Source: an uncultured Bacilli bacterium (GTDB lineage: Bacteria; Bacillota_I; Bacilli_A; RF39; UBA660). Taken from it: DNA of 24,327 nt. The stretch is from the NCBI GenBank assembly GCA_944363995.1, contig CALVVV010000011.1:1-24327 (forward strand). The letters are read 5' to 3'. This document shows positions 6,264 to 14,641 of the stretch, piece by piece (position 1 is the stretch's first letter; each line of letters opens with the position of its first letter). A program made the translations under genes and the position numbers. The notes below the pieces were generated by a model. That model had not been told where the DNA came from. It ran no database searches and saw only the letters and a program-made list of their open reading frames with translations.

Positions 6264-8288
6264 TTATGAAATAAAAATAACTATTTGTTTAATCATTAAA
6301 CAAAGAATTATTCCAATAATTGTGGGAAGTAAAAATGAAATTAAAGTCCATTTAATACTCCCTGTTTCTTTTTTTATAGTTAAACAAGTTGTTGAACAAG
6401 GAAAATGACATAAAGAAAATATCAACATACAAATAGCAGTTATATTAGTCCAACCGTTATCAATTAATATTTGTTTTAAACTTTCTAAGTTTTCAAATTC
6501 TATTACTTCACCAGTTGAAAGATAAATCATTAACATTATTGGAATAACAATTTCATTAGCTGGAAAACCTAATATAAAAGCGAGCAAAATTGCACCATCC
6601 AAACCAATTAACTTCCCAAATGGATTTAAGAAATCAGCCAAATAATTTAATAATGATATTCCTGAAACAGTAATATTTGCCAAAATCCAAATAACAGCTC
6701 CAGCTGGTACAGCAACAGCGATGGCTCTACCTAATACAAAAATTGTTCTATTAAATATTGATCTTACAATAACTTTGCCAAATTGCGGTCTTCTATATGA
6801 TGGTAATTCTAAAGTAAAAGAAGAAGGAATACCTTTTAAAATAGTCTTTGATAAAACAAAAGAAATTAAAAAAGTTAATAAAAATCCTAATAAAATTACT
6901 AATGTTAAAAGAAGAACACTTAAAAAACTATTATGAGAATTTATTCCTACAAAAAATATTGTTATTATTGTAATCATCATAGGAAAACGTCCATTACAAG
7001 GTACAAAAACATTAGTTAAAATAGCAATCAAACGTTCCCTTGGAGAATCGATAATTCTTGTACCGGTAACACCTACAGCATTACAACCAAATCCCATACA
7101 CATTGTTAATGCTTGTTTACCGCAAGCACAACATTTTTTAAATAGACCATCAAAGTTAAAAGCTATTCGCGGTAAAAAACCCAAATCTTCTAATAATGTA
7201 AACAGAGGAAAAAATATAGCCATTGGTGGCAACATAACAGAAATTACCCAAGTTAGAACTTTATAGATCCCTGATATTAATAGGCTAATTAACCAATTAG
7301 GAGTATTAATAAACTCTAAAAAATAAAGCAAATATTTTTCTATATAGGAAAATAGATTAAATAACAAATCTGATGGATAATTGGCGCCTTTTATTGTCAA
7401 CCAAAAAATGCCAAATAACATAATTAACATAATTGGGATTCCCCATAATTTACTCGTTATTACACGGTCTATTTTTTTATTTATATCATTATAATTACTA
7501 TTTTCATATTTTATAACTTGATTAGCTATTTCTTCACATTTTTTAATAATCGAATTGGTTATTTCTTCATTGTTGATATTTAAATTTTTTCTTATTTCTA
7601 AAATTTGATTTTTAATTATTTCATCACCCAATAGATTATAATTCAAATACTCTGTTATTTTATAATATATTTTTGCATTATAATTTATCAAATTCAAAGC
7701 CACCCATCTTGGATTAAGCGTTTTTACCTTATTTTCTAAGATAGGTATTAATTTAGAAATTGCACTTTCTAAATCATCATTATATTTAAAATTAAAACTA
7801 CTAAATTCTTGATACTCAAGCAATTTTAATAAATTATTTAAACCTTTTTTATTTCTTGCACTAGTACCTACAACAGGAATTTTTAATATTTTAGATAAAT
7901 TATCTAAATCTATTTTTATTTTTTTCTTTTGAGCTTCATCTAACAAATTTACACAAACTAATACTTTATCTGTTATTTCTAATACTTGCAAAACTAAATT
8001 AAGATTTCTTTCAAGACAAGTTGCATCACAAACAACAATAATTAAATCATATTCGCCAAAACAAATAAAATCACGCGCAACCTCTTCTTCCTGTGAATTT
8101 GCAATTAAAGAATAAGTACCTGGTAAATCATATATAACATATTTATTATCATTATAAATAAATTCACCAGTCGCATTACTGACTGTTTTCCCAGACCAAT
8201 TACCAGTATGCTGATGAAGACCTGTTAAAGCATTAAAAACAGTACTTTTACCAACATTTGGATTACCAACTAATGCAATTTTTTTCAT
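6264..8288 (-). CDS. feoB: Ferrous iron transporter FeoB
   Basis: Inner-membrane Fe(II) permease with a cytosolic GTPase domain. G motifs: G1 GNPNVGKST (residues 8-16), G2 around GNWSGKTV, G3 DLPGTY, G4 NLLDE and G5 SARNKKG. A helical insertion domain follows to about 275. The membrane part has the two FeoB gate motifs, one around LPRIAFNFD ... CCACGKQALTMCMGFGCNAVG with a cysteine cluster, then FVPCNGRFP. Length 674 is normal. The first codon overlaps the feoA stop (ATGA), so the pair is translationally coupled. The gene ends about 30 bases before the agrAC promoter with no obvious terminator, so read-through into agrAC is conceivable. Manganese rather than iron could be the substrate given the MntR-like neighbour; FeoA/FeoB pairing favours iron. 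Confidence 0.97.
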   Translation of the reverse strand: MKKIALVGNPNVGKSTVFNALTGLHQHTGNWSGKTVSNATGEFIYNDNKYVIYDLPGTYSLIANSQEEEVARDFICFGEYDLIIVVCDATCLERNLNLVLQVLEITDKVLVCVNLLDEAQKKKIKIDLDNLSKILKIPVVGTSARNKKGLNNLLKLLEYQEFSSFNFKYNDDLESAISKLIPILENKVKTLNPRWVALNLINYNAKIYYKITEYLNYNLLGDEIIKNQILEIRKNLNINNEEITNSIIKKCEEIANQVIKYENSNYNDINKKIDRVITSKLWGIPIMLIMLFGIFWLTIKGANYPSDLLFNLFSYIEKYLLYFLEFINTPNWLISLLISGIYKVLTWVISVMLPPMAIFFPLFTLLEDLGFLPRIAFNFDGLFKKCCACGKQALTMCMGFGCNAVGVTGTRIIDSPRERLIAILTNVFVPCNGRFPMMITIITIFFVGINSHNSFLSVLLLTLVILLGFLLTFLISFVLSKTILKGIPSSFTLELPSYRRPQFGKVIVRSIFNRTIFVLGRAIAVAVPAGAVIWILANITVSGISLLNYLADFLNPFGKLIGLDGAILLAFILGFPANEIVIPIMLMIYLSTGEVIEFENLESLKQILIDNGWTNITAICMLIFSLCHFPCSTTCLTIKKETGSIKWTLISFLLPTIIGIILCLMIKQIVIFIS

Positions 8289-8509
8289 ATTAATTCAACC
8301 TCAATATTACTACTATCACTCTTTCTAATTGCTATAACCGCACCTCTTATTATATAAGCTAGTGGATCATTACAAAAACTTTTCAGAACACATTCAATCT
8401 TTGTTCCCTCTATCAAACCTAAATCTAATAATCTTCTTTTTATATTTTCGTTGGTAACCATTTTCTTAATAATTGCTTTATCACCAACTTTTAAATCACT
8501 TAAAAACAT
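8285..8509 (-). CDS. feoA: FeoA accessory protein
   Basis: Small cytoplasmic SH3-like protein of 74 residues that supports FeoB function. The pattern LSDLKVGDKAIIKK, then RRLLDLGLIEGTKIECV and YIIRGAVIAIRKSDS, is the full FeoA domain. It is first in the feoAB operon, with a -10 TATAAT upstream (minus strand, in the 8566-8575 region) next to the inverted repeat shared with the divergent regulator. GATAATGGATTT precedes the ATG with a GAAAGGA ribosome-binding site. Confidence 0.93.
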   Translation of the reverse strand: MFLSDLKVGDKAIIKKMVTNENIKRRLLDLGLIEGTKIECVLKSFCNDPLAYIIRGAVIAIRKSDSSNIEVELI

Positions 8510-8529
8510 AAATCCATTATCCTTTCATA

Positions 8530-8565
8530 AAATTAGTTAGAAAGTTTCCTTTATCTAACTAATTT
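8530..8565. promoter_or_regulatory. Inverted repeat, probable metalloregulator operator
   Basis: AAATTAGTTAGA-like 12-base arms (8530-8541 and 8554-8565) are perfect complements around 12 bases. The half-site TTAGTTAG resembles the TTAGGTTAG half-site known for DtxR/IdeR. It lies between feoA and the divergent MntR/DtxR-type gene, overlapping the start regions of both transcripts, as an operator for metal-dependent repression would. The assignment of regulator to site is inference. Confidence 0.65.
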
Positions 8566-8599
8566 ATTATATGTAAATTTGAAAGAGGGGTCTGGGCTT

Positions 8600-9046
8600 T
8601 TGAAAAGTAATTATTATACATTAAAAGGATATAAATTAAAAGAAAACAATAATATTACAGAAGCTATGGAAGATTATATTGAAATGATATATCGCCAAAA
8701 AAAGAAATATATAACTGTTAAAAATTTAGCTGAACGATTAAATGTCAAACCACCATCCGTCTCAAAAATGGCTAACAGATTAAAAAAATATAATTTGATT
8801 AATTTTAAAAAATACGGGAAAATAAGTTTAACGGATGATGGTTTAAATTTAGGGAAATATTTAATGTGGCGTCATAATGTTTTGAAGAATTTTTTTAAAA
8901 TATTAAATAAATCAAGTTACCGTCTCAAGCAAATCGAGCAAATTGAACATTTTGTAGATTACATAACAATAAAGAATTTAGAGAATTTAACAAAAAAATT
9001 AGTAAATAACCAAATATTTATTTTGAAAAATCATAATAAAAACTGA
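8600..9046 (+). CDS. MntR/DtxR-family metal-dependent regulator
   Basis: Iron- or manganese-responsive repressor. The winged-helix domain follows the B. subtilis MntR pattern (MEDYIEMIY, then VKPPSVSKMANRLKKYNLI), followed by the helical dimerisation/metal domain. Numbered from the chosen start, D25 and E28 (EDYIE), H92 (MWRHN) and E113, E116 and H117 (EQIEH) match MntR ligands D8, E11, H77, E99, E102 and H103. There is no C-terminal SH3 domain. The start is uncertain: TTG at 8600 has AAAGAGGGG nine bases upstream and is preferred; a TTG at 8579 precedes that site and is unlikely. Divergence from feoAB and the shared inverted repeat suggest it represses feoAB and perhaps itself. Confidence 0.88.
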   Translation: MKSNYYTLKGYKLKENNNITEAMEDYIEMIYRQKKKYITVKNLAERLNVKPPSVSKMANRLKKYNLINFKKYGKISLTDDGLNLGKYLMWRHNVLKNFFKILNKSSYRLKQIEQIEHFVDYITIKNLENLTKKLVNNQIFILKNHNKN

Positions 9047-9078
9047 TATTTAGATAAAACGAACTAAATATCAGTTTT
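9039..9078 (+). terminator. Terminator of the metalloregulator gene
   Basis: AAAACTGATATTTAG pairs perfectly with CTAAATATCAGTTTT around a ten-base loop; the TGA stop lies in the first arm. Confidence 0.8.
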
Positions 9079-9143
9079 AAATTTGATTACTTTTTCAGCA
9101 ATTTTTAATATCTGTTTCTTAATTTAATAATATTGATAAATAA

Positions 9144-9479
9144 CTAATCTTTTTCTAATAATTCTGCTTCTTTAAGAATGTTATATATACAAGAATAACT
9201 TCGACGACCATAAAATTTACAAAATTTTCTTATGCTTGCATTACTTCTTTTGTAAAGATTAATAATATAATCCTTTTCTTTTTGGCTAATTTTATTAATT
9301 GGCTCTCTATTTTTATTACCATGATTTAATTTAATATTTCCTTCTAATATTTCTTTTTTTAATTTTAAAATATATTTAGGATGATAACCAGTAATATTAG
9401 CTATTTCTATATAAGTAAGATAAGTTTTCCCTCTTAATTTATCAGCAATTAATTTAGCAGCATCTATTTTTTTCCCCAT
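9144..9479 (-). CDS. Small helix-turn-helix protein
   Basis: Protein of 111 residues with an N-terminal helix-turn-helix (about residues 20-45, YLTYIEIANITGYHPKYILK) and a second helical part (KISQKEKDYIINLYKRSNAS ... YSCIYNILKEAELL). The layout, with a basic HGNKNRE linker between two HTH-like halves, resembles the DNA-binding N-terminus of IS481/IS1202-type transposases, but no DDE catalytic domain follows. It could be a transposase remnant or a stand-alone regulator. I chose the ATG at 9479, six bases after GGTGG; a TTG two codons earlier overlaps that site. No recognised partner gene is adjacent. Confidence 0.7.
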   Translation of the reverse strand: MGKKIDAAKLIADKLRGKTYLTYIEIANITGYHPKYILKLKKEILEGNIKLNHGNKNREPINKISQKEKDYIINLYKRSNASIRKFCKFYGRRSYSCIYNILKEAELLEKD

Positions 9480-9549
9480 CTTCAACCACCAAACTAATCA
9501 TATCATAAAAGTAAGTTTTTTACAAGATAATTTGCATAATTATGATTTT

Positions 9550-11139
9550 TTAATTTAAATATTCTAAGCTAATTATTTCTTTAATATCCGTTTCTTTGTA
9601 TACTATTTTTATTTTATCATTTATATTTAAAAATGGTAAAACTGTTTGATTTATCATTATTGAAGCACGATATACATCTTTTCCTGATTTTAAATAATAA
9701 TATGTTGTTCCATCGAGAACAGCAGTTTTAATCGAATTTATAACAATTTCTTTGTTTTTTTCTTCGCCTATTATACTACCACCCAAATAATTTTGTGCTG
9801 CTTTAATTATTCCTTCATTTGAATCAGTTACTACAACCTTTTGATAATCTGTGTAATCAACAAAAGCATACATTTTTACTAATCCCGCATTATCCTTAAG
9901 GCTCATTAAATAAGTTGGCTTATTATTTAAATTAATTAACAATGGAAATGTCGATATGTATTTCATTTGTTGCACTTGACCTTCACTTGATGCCATCGCA
10001 GAAATTTCTTCTGCACCAGCCACATCATAAAATTTAGTTTCTTTAGTCCGCATATTTACTAAAACAAAACCTATATTAGAACCATCACTAGAAACTGAAG
10101 TAATACCTGTATACAAATAAATATCATCATTCATTGCTAAATAATTATAACCTGTAGTAGTTTTAACAACTTCTTTTTGACCAAATATTGAATTAAAGAA
10201 ACCATTTTTATATGTTCCCCAATTATCAAGTTGTTCAATAATTAGTTCTGCTGAATAAACATGATCAACCCAAGTAGGAACTTCTTCGACTTTATATTTT
10301 TTTGATGTTCCATCAATTGGATTAAATATAATAACACCAGTAACTTCTTTTTTTAGGCCAACTCCACTATATTTTAGAGTTTCAACTATCCAATAAGGAT
10401 TACCATCATTATCTATCTCGAAATTAACTTCACCAAAAATGGTAAAAGGATAACTAAAACGTAATTTTCGATATAAATTTTCAAAAAATAAACTCGATGG
10501 CATATATTTCATACCTTTTTCTAACCTTATTAAATTTGATTCACCAGTAACAGAGTCAACTGTGATATATCCAACCACTCCATCACTACGATTAGTAAAA
10601 TATTTTATTATGCTAGCATATTCCAAAGGAGTAACTCTAATTATTTTATCATTATAATTTATTTGAGTATACTGGTTAGATACTTCGAATTGTGAAACTA
10701 AATCTGTCATTTGTCCCATCACTTTGTCGCCTAATTTAATTGATGAATCTTTATCCAATAATGGTAATTTGTCAAAATCAACTGGAGCGACATCATTAAT
10801 AAAATCACTATTAGTCACTTTAATACGTTGATAATAGCTTTTAGCATTAAAAAGTGGTGAATTTATAAAATTAACTATTATAATTATACCCATCAAAACA
10901 AAAATACAACATATAATAACATAAACTGTAAAACTTTTTTTTACTTTTCTATTATTAATGATAGTATAAAAATTAGAAGTATCAGACAAAATTAAACATA
11001 TTATCAAGCAAATTGTAAAAGTTAACAGTAAAAACAAATAAAAATTAGGATCACTTATATTAATAGGTGGTAACATAAAATAATATAACAAACAAACAGA
11101 TATAATACATAATAAAAATTTTATAAAATTTCTTTTCAT
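9550..11139 (-). CDS. Unrecognised membrane protein with large outer domain
   Basis: I do not recognise the family. The 529-residue product has a hydrophobic N-terminus with three predicted membrane segments (about residues 5-25, 34-52 and 70-95) and then some 420 residues of soluble sequence rich in beta-strand patterns, including repeated aromatic and acidic turns such as GYITVDSVTGESNLIRLEKG, GVIIFNPIDGTSKKYKVEEV and GFVLVNMRTKETKFYDVAG. These read like repeated strand-turn-strand units and may form a beta-propeller or PepSY-like sheet; that is a guess. ATG at 11139 is chosen because GAGGAGG sits just upstream; a GTG six codons earlier lies in front of that site. Monocistronic by spacing. 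Confidence 0.8.
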   Translation of the reverse strand: MKRNFIKFLLCIISVCLLYYFMLPPINISDPNFYLFLLLTFTICLIICLILSDTSNFYTIINNRKVKKSFTVYVIICCIFVLMGIIIIVNFINSPLFNAKSYYQRIKVTNSDFINDVAPVDFDKLPLLDKDSSIKLGDKVMGQMTDLVSQFEVSNQYTQINYNDKIIRVTPLEYASIIKYFTNRSDGVVGYITVDSVTGESNLIRLEKGMKYMPSSLFFENLYRKLRFSYPFTIFGEVNFEIDNDGNPYWIVETLKYSGVGLKKEVTGVIIFNPIDGTSKKYKVEEVPTWVDHVYSAELIIEQLDNWGTYKNGFFNSIFGQKEVVKTTTGYNYLAMNDDIYLYTGITSVSSDGSNIGFVLVNMRTKETKFYDVAGAEEISAMASSEGQVQQMKYISTFPLLINLNNKPTYLMSLKDNAGLVKMYAFVDYTDYQKVVVTDSNEGIIKAAQNYLGGSIIGEEKNKEIVINSIKTAVLDGTTYYYLKSGKDVYRASIMINQTVLPFLNINDKIKIVYKETDIKEIISLEYLN

Positions 11140-11401
11140 AATTTTTCCTCCTCGCACGGCAATTTTATAATAAATAAATTTAATTTTTCTTAATTTTGTA
11201 TTAAGTAAATTTCCTTCTTTATGACTTTTGAATAATTACACTTTCTTATAATTTAAATAAATTGTTCTTGCAATATGTGAAATTAAATTATTATTTTATT
11301 TATATCTCATAAAAAAATCATTTATCACCATTAACATCATTTAAGAAATTTTTTTACTATTTTTATTTTATATGTTATCCAATATTTTGTCAATTTATTA
11401 G

Positions 11402-11430
11402 TTGTATATTTTATGTTTTTATTATATAAT
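11402..11430 (+). promoter_or_regulatory. Promoter of the DUF308 gene
   Basis: TTGTAT (11402-11407) and TATAAT (11425-11430) are 17 bp apart. The remaining 306-base divergent intergenic region (11140-11445) is very AT-rich; apart from a weak TATAAA -10 near 11170 for the minus-strand gene I see nothing in it. Confidence 0.65.
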
Positions 11431-11445
11431 TAGAATGGTGAATTT

Positions 11446-11967
11446 ATGAAAAAAATTACAGTAATCAATTATACAAATGAGAACTCATTATTTAGCTCAA
11501 TACTATTTTTACTTTTTGGAATTATCCTGTTTACTAATCCTGGAGATATTTTAAAATTTATTTCTTTTATTGTTGGTGGCGGATTTATTTTAATTGGTAT
11601 TATAAATATTTTTAATTATCAAAAAATTTTAAAAAATTTAAATATTGATCAAAAAGGAAAATTAATTAGTGGTATTTTATTAATAATTATAGGATTATTT
11701 ATAATTTTATTTTCATCATTAATTGAAACAACTATTAGGTTAATATTAGGTGGATGGATTATTTATAGTGGTATTATACGATTAATCGAATGCTTAAATG
11801 ATAAAAAAAATAAAATTTCTTTCATTGCTAGATTAATTATTTCTATCTTACTTATTGTATGTGGACTTTATGTAGCTTTAACCAATTTAGTATATTCAAT
11901 GGTTGGATTATTTATAATTGTATATGCCATATTAGACATTATAGGATATATTTTTTACAAACAATAA
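11446..11967 (+). CDS. DUF308 / HdeD-like membrane protein
   Basis: Small polytopic membrane protein of 173 residues with six hydrophobic segments arranged as three pairs (around 15-55, 70-110 and 122-170). Each pair carries the DUF308 glycine pattern, for example GIILFTNPGDILKFISFIVG with GGGFILIGIINI, then GLFIILFSS with GGWIIYSGIIR. E. coli HdeD, the best-known member, is linked to acid resistance, but function is not established generally. GGTGAATTT precedes the ATG. It is convergent with the SGNH hydrolase gene and shares its terminator. Confidence 0.85.
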   Translation: MKKITVINYTNENSLFSSILFLLFGIILFTNPGDILKFISFIVGGGFILIGIINIFNYQKILKNLNIDQKGKLISGILLIIIGLFIILFSSLIETTIRLILGGWIIYSGIIRLIECLNDKKNKISFIARLIISILLIVCGLYVALTNLVYSMVGLFIIVYAILDIIGYIFYKQ

Positions 11968-11968
11968 T

Positions 11969-12000
11969 ATAAAAACAACAAAAATTTTTGTTGTTTTTAT
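11969..12000. terminator. Bidirectional terminator
   Basis: Perfect 32-bp palindrome with 16-base arms (ATAAAAACAACAAAAA and its complement) at the convergent ends of two genes. Confidence 0.75.
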
Positions 12001-13133
12001 AAACATTTATTCAGTATGTAATTATAAATATTATTAGAAGTTATGTTGTCATAATGAAGACCATCAGCAGTCGGACTTATTTCTAAATTATTATAAGTGT
12101 CACAGTATTTTATATTTGGTAAATTAGAATTTTCAATTGATTCTTTTATAGTTTTATTGAAACTTATTATCCCGGAATTATAAGCATTGCTTTTACCATC
12201 AATCACTGGATTGACAGAAACTATAATTATATTATGATTTTTCCACTGATTTTTAGCATATGATGAAATATTATAAAAGTATGACCTAGCAACTCTAGTT
12301 CCATCTTTATTAATATCATTAACACCCAAATTAATTATTATATTATATTTTTTATCAGCATCTATAATATTATTTATTTTACCTAGTGCAGTATTTTTAT
12401 ACCAAGATATTCCAGCCCCAACCTTAGCAAGACACTTATCACTATAACAAGTTGAGCCATCATTAGAAACGTGACACAAAGAATTATAATTGCATAAAGT
12501 TATCATCCTAGAATCACCAATAAATAAATTTATATTTTTTTGATTTTCTGAATTATTATGATTTTCGCTAGAATTAGTAGCATTACCATTTAATAGTTTT
12601 CTTATTTCCTCTAATTTATCTTTATATCGGTCCAATTCACTTTGATATGTTTTTTTAAAATTCTTGTCAGTGACTTTTTTTATTGCTTGTCTCGCTTGCT
12701 CAAAAAGCAAAATTGCATTATTATAATTTTCTTCTGTTAAATCATTATCTAATTTATAAATTAAGCTAGCTAATTTATTTAATTCAGTTTCCGCATTTGT
12801 TTTTGTAATCTGTAAGATATTGTCTTTATCTGCACAATTATAACACTCTATATAGTATAAGTTAGAAAATGGTAATATTCGTAAAATAGTATTCAAAATA
12901 GGAAAAATTAAAAATACAATTACTGCAGCGATAATTCTTTTACTAATAGAATTCCATAACTTTTTTGTATCAACTTCTCCTGAAGAAACTGTTTTTATTA
13001 TATCAATAATAACAAAAATCACTAAAATAACTGGGACAATAATAGTTACTAAAGAAATTAAAGTTTTAAAAATACTCAAAATATTTAGAAGTTCTATATC
13101 TTTGCATACATCAACGCAATTGTCTAAAATCAT
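11997..13133 (-). CDS. Membrane-anchored SGNH/GDSL hydrolase
   Basis: Two-part protein of 378 residues. Residues 1-95 contain two strong membrane segments (about 25-47 and 66-88) separated by a short basic loop, a hairpin like that in TrbC/VirB2 pilin-type proteins. A coiled, charged region (about 105-182) and a Ser/Asn-rich linker follow. Residues 200-378 form an SGNH hydrolase: block I FIGDSRM with nucleophile S208, the oxyanion glycine in VGAGISW, block III NLGVNDIN with N272, and block V DGLHYD with D357 and H360. SGNH enzymes are often esterases acting on acetylated or acylated glycans, so surface O-deacetylation is plausible but not shown. GTGAGGT precedes the ATG. Confidence 0.85.
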   Translation of the reverse strand: MILDNCVDVCKDIELLNILSIFKTLISLVTIIVPVILVIFVIIDIIKTVSSGEVDTKKLWNSISKRIIAAVIVFLIFPILNTILRILPFSNLYYIECYNCADKDNILQITKTNAETELNKLASLIYKLDNDLTEENYNNAILLFEQARQAIKKVTDKNFKKTYQSELDRYKDKLEEIRKLLNGNATNSSENHNNSENQKNINLFIGDSRMITLCNYNSLCHVSNDGSTCYSDKCLAKVGAGISWYKNTALGKINNIIDADKKYNIIINLGVNDINKDGTRVARSYFYNISSYAKNQWKNHNIIIVSVNPVIDGKSNAYNSGIISFNKTIKESIENSNLPNIKYCDTYNNLEISPTADGLHYDNITSNNIYNYILNKCL

Positions 13134-13220
13134 TTTCGTACCTCACTTTTTAGGTTTTAATACTTTCACTTAATTAAAATATTATATATTAAAAAGTATT
13201 ATTAATTATTTAATTTATAT

Positions 13221-13253
13221 AAAAAGTCCAAATTAATAATTGGGCTTTTTTTT
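13221..13253. terminator. Terminator downstream of tRNA-Trp
   Basis: AAAAAGTCCAA and TTGGGCTTTTT pair with one G-U (plus strand; C-A mismatch on the minus strand), followed by T-runs on both strands. It lies 6 bases past the tRNA 3' end in the tRNA's transcription direction. Confidence 0.65.
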
Positions 13254-13258
13254 ATATT

Positions 13259-13332
13259 TGGCAGGGGTGGAGAGAATCGAACTCCCGAAGTTGGTTTTGG
13301 AGACCAAAATTTTACCGCTAAATTACACCCCT
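13259..13332 (-). tRNA. tRNA-Trp (anticodon CCA)
   Basis: Complete cloverleaf on the minus strand. The acceptor stem is AGGGGTG/CACCCCT, with discriminator G and an encoded CCA. The D-arm is ATTT/AAAT; the anticodon stem TTGGT/ACCAA encloses loop CTCCAAA with anticodon CCA; the T-arm is GGGAG/CTCTC (one G-U) with loop TTCGATT. It reads UGG. TGA serves as a stop in nearby genes, so no TGA-reading tRNA-Trp is required here. Confidence 0.97.
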
Positions 13333-13343
13333 AATTCATATAA

Positions 13344-13372
13344 ATTATAGCACATAATTCAGTTTATTACAA
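13344..13372 (-). promoter_or_regulatory. Promoter of tRNA-Trp
   Basis: TTGTAA (13367-13372) and TATAAT (13344-13349) are 17 bp apart with TGC before the -10 (extended). It lies 12 bases upstream of the tRNA 5' end. Confidence 0.75.
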
Positions 13373-13425
13373 TATTTTTATAAATTTATTTTTTATTAAA
13401 CATATAATTATGTAGGTGAAAGTTT

Positions 13426-13848
13426 ATGATTATAAAATATAATACTAAAGAAAGAGAATTGTTAGCTAGAATCATGCGGGCTGAAGCAGTTGGTGAAGGA
13501 AACTTAGGAATGCTTATGGTTGGTAATGTCTTGGTAAATAGAGTTTTAGCTGATTGTTTAACCTTTAAAAATATTAACACTATTACTGATGCCCTATATC
13601 AGCCAAATCAATTTTCTGGTATTGATAGTCCACTTTTCTTTGGTAATCCCACAACAGCTGAATTAAATTTAGCAGATAGAATTCTTAGAGGTGAATACTA
13701 TTATCCTGCTACAAATGCATTATGGTTTTATTCTCCTAGTGGAAATGATGAATGCAAAAACATATGGTATGACCAAGAACTTTCTGGTAGATATAAAAGT
13801 CATTGTTTCTATAATCCAGATTCAGGTGTTTGTAAACAAATTCACTGA
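13426..13848 (+). CDS. SleB/CwlJ-like cell wall hydrolase
   Basis: Compact Hydrolase_2-type (SleB/CwlJ family) protein of 140 residues. Visible family features are ELLARIMRAEAVGEGNLGM, with the catalytic glutamate expected in RAEA, GNVLVNRV, a QFSGI segment, and a C-terminal NALWFYSPSG ... YKSHCFYNP. In spore formers SleB and CwlJ degrade spore-cortex peptidoglycan containing muramic lactam. Here there is no signal peptide and no peptidoglycan-binding domain, as in CwlJ. AGGTGA precedes the ATG. No other sporulation gene is visible, so a role in vegetative wall turnover is equally possible. Confidence 0.88.
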   Translation: MIIKYNTKERELLARIMRAEAVGEGNLGMLMVGNVLVNRVLADCLTFKNINTITDALYQPNQFSGIDSPLFFGNPTTAELNLADRILRGEYYYPATNALWFYSPSGNDECKNIWYDQELSGRYKSHCFYNPDSGVCKQIH

Positions 13849-13850
13849 CA

Positions 13851-13891
13851 AAAAACATCTAAAAGAAGTTTCTTCTAAATTAGATGTTTTT
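13851..13891. terminator. Shared terminator of the SleB-like and LysM genes
   Basis: AAAAACATCTAA pairs with TTAGATGTTTTT (12 bp), and the loop holds a further AGAAG/CTTCT stem. It lies between two convergent genes and has T-runs on both strands. Confidence 0.8.
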
Positions 13892-14457
13892 AAATTATTA
13901 AAACTTGACCTATTGTTAATAAATTACTATTTAAATTATTTTTTTTCTTTATTTCATCTACCGTTGTATTATATTTGTTTGCTATACTATATAAATTATC
14001 ACCACTTTTTACAATATAAGTATTACTTTCTTGTATAGGTAATTTAAGTATTTGACCAATAGATAACAAATTGCTTGATAAATTATTTATCTTTTTTATT
14101 TCATCTACTGTTGTGTTATATCTATTAGCTATACTATATAAACTATCTCCTGCTTTTACAACATATTCAAATTCATCACTTGAATTTTTTTTAGGTATTA
14201 ATATTTTTTGACCTATAGACAGTAAATTACTACTTAGATTATTTATTTTCATTAATTCATCTACTGTTGTATTAAACTCATTAGCTATCTTGTATAAACT
14301 ATCTCCTTTTTCTATTATATAAGTATCATATTGGCTATTTTCAGTATAAATATTTGGTATTAAAATTTGTTGTCCTACTGTTATACTAGTAGATGGTAAA
14401 TTATTATATTCAATTATTTTATCCACAGTAATATTATATTTATTTGCTATACCATAT

Positions 14458-14631
14458 AATGTATCTCCTTTTTTTACTGTATAAACAGTATAATCTTCTG
14501 GTTCCTTTACTATTTCAGGTATTACTAAAACTTGACCTATTGTTAACAAATTGCTAGTTAATTTATTTGCTGCTTTTAATTCTTCTACACTAATATTATA
14601 TTTTTTAGCTATACTATATAAACTATCTCCT
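14458..14631 (-). repeat. 174-bp perfect direct repeat, copy 1
   Basis: Base-for-base identical by eye to 20656-20829. It encodes one LysM module plus the first residues of the next, and AGGAGATA occurs near both of its ends 162 bp (54 codons) apart. It most simply reflects an in-frame tandem LysM duplication in the host gene, with the element inserted in the second unit. Confidence 0.9.
14624..14631 (-). other. Attachment site at the recombinase end
   Basis: Core AGGAGATA (minus strand) between element sequence ending TTGTATC and host LysM sequence starting GTTTATAT. The recombinase stop codon is 11 bases away. The same core ends the other side at 20660-20667. The exact crossover dinucleotide (possibly GA, as in TndX/TnpX-type elements) cannot be read. 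Confidence 0.75.
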
Positions 14632-14641
14632 GATACAATTT

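Larger units (their letters stand above)
13890..14631 (-). pseudogene. 3' part of an amidase/LysM gene, cut off by the element
   Basis: Five consecutive LysM modules of the type KGDSLYSIANKYNTTVDEI ... SNLLSIGQILKLP, joined by short linkers; the first lacks its opening residues because the frame begins at the integrated element. The open frame enters the element for eight codons and has no ATG or ribosome-binding site there, so this part probably has no start of its own; the TTG at 14549 falls inside a module. Its 5' partner is the fragment at 20634-21167. Removing the 6.0-kb element at the AGGAGATA core would join the two halves in frame (KKGD+SLYSIA), giving an amidase tail with six LysM modules that would bind peptidoglycan. 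Confidence 0.85.

Noticed and set aside
13259..13332. TGA read as tryptophan (Mycoplasma-type code)
   Set aside because: TGA ends feoA, the metalloregulator and the AAA+ gene at exactly the expected places, and the tRNA-Trp anticodon is CCA.
13691..14038. Plus-strand ORF of 115 codons
   Set aside because: Shadow of the SleB-like gene and antisense LysM gene; no ribosome-binding site and low-complexity product.
13900..14630. CRISPR-like or satellite array
   Set aside because: The periodic similarity is protein-level LysM repeats of about 50-55 codons, not short identical repeats with spacers.
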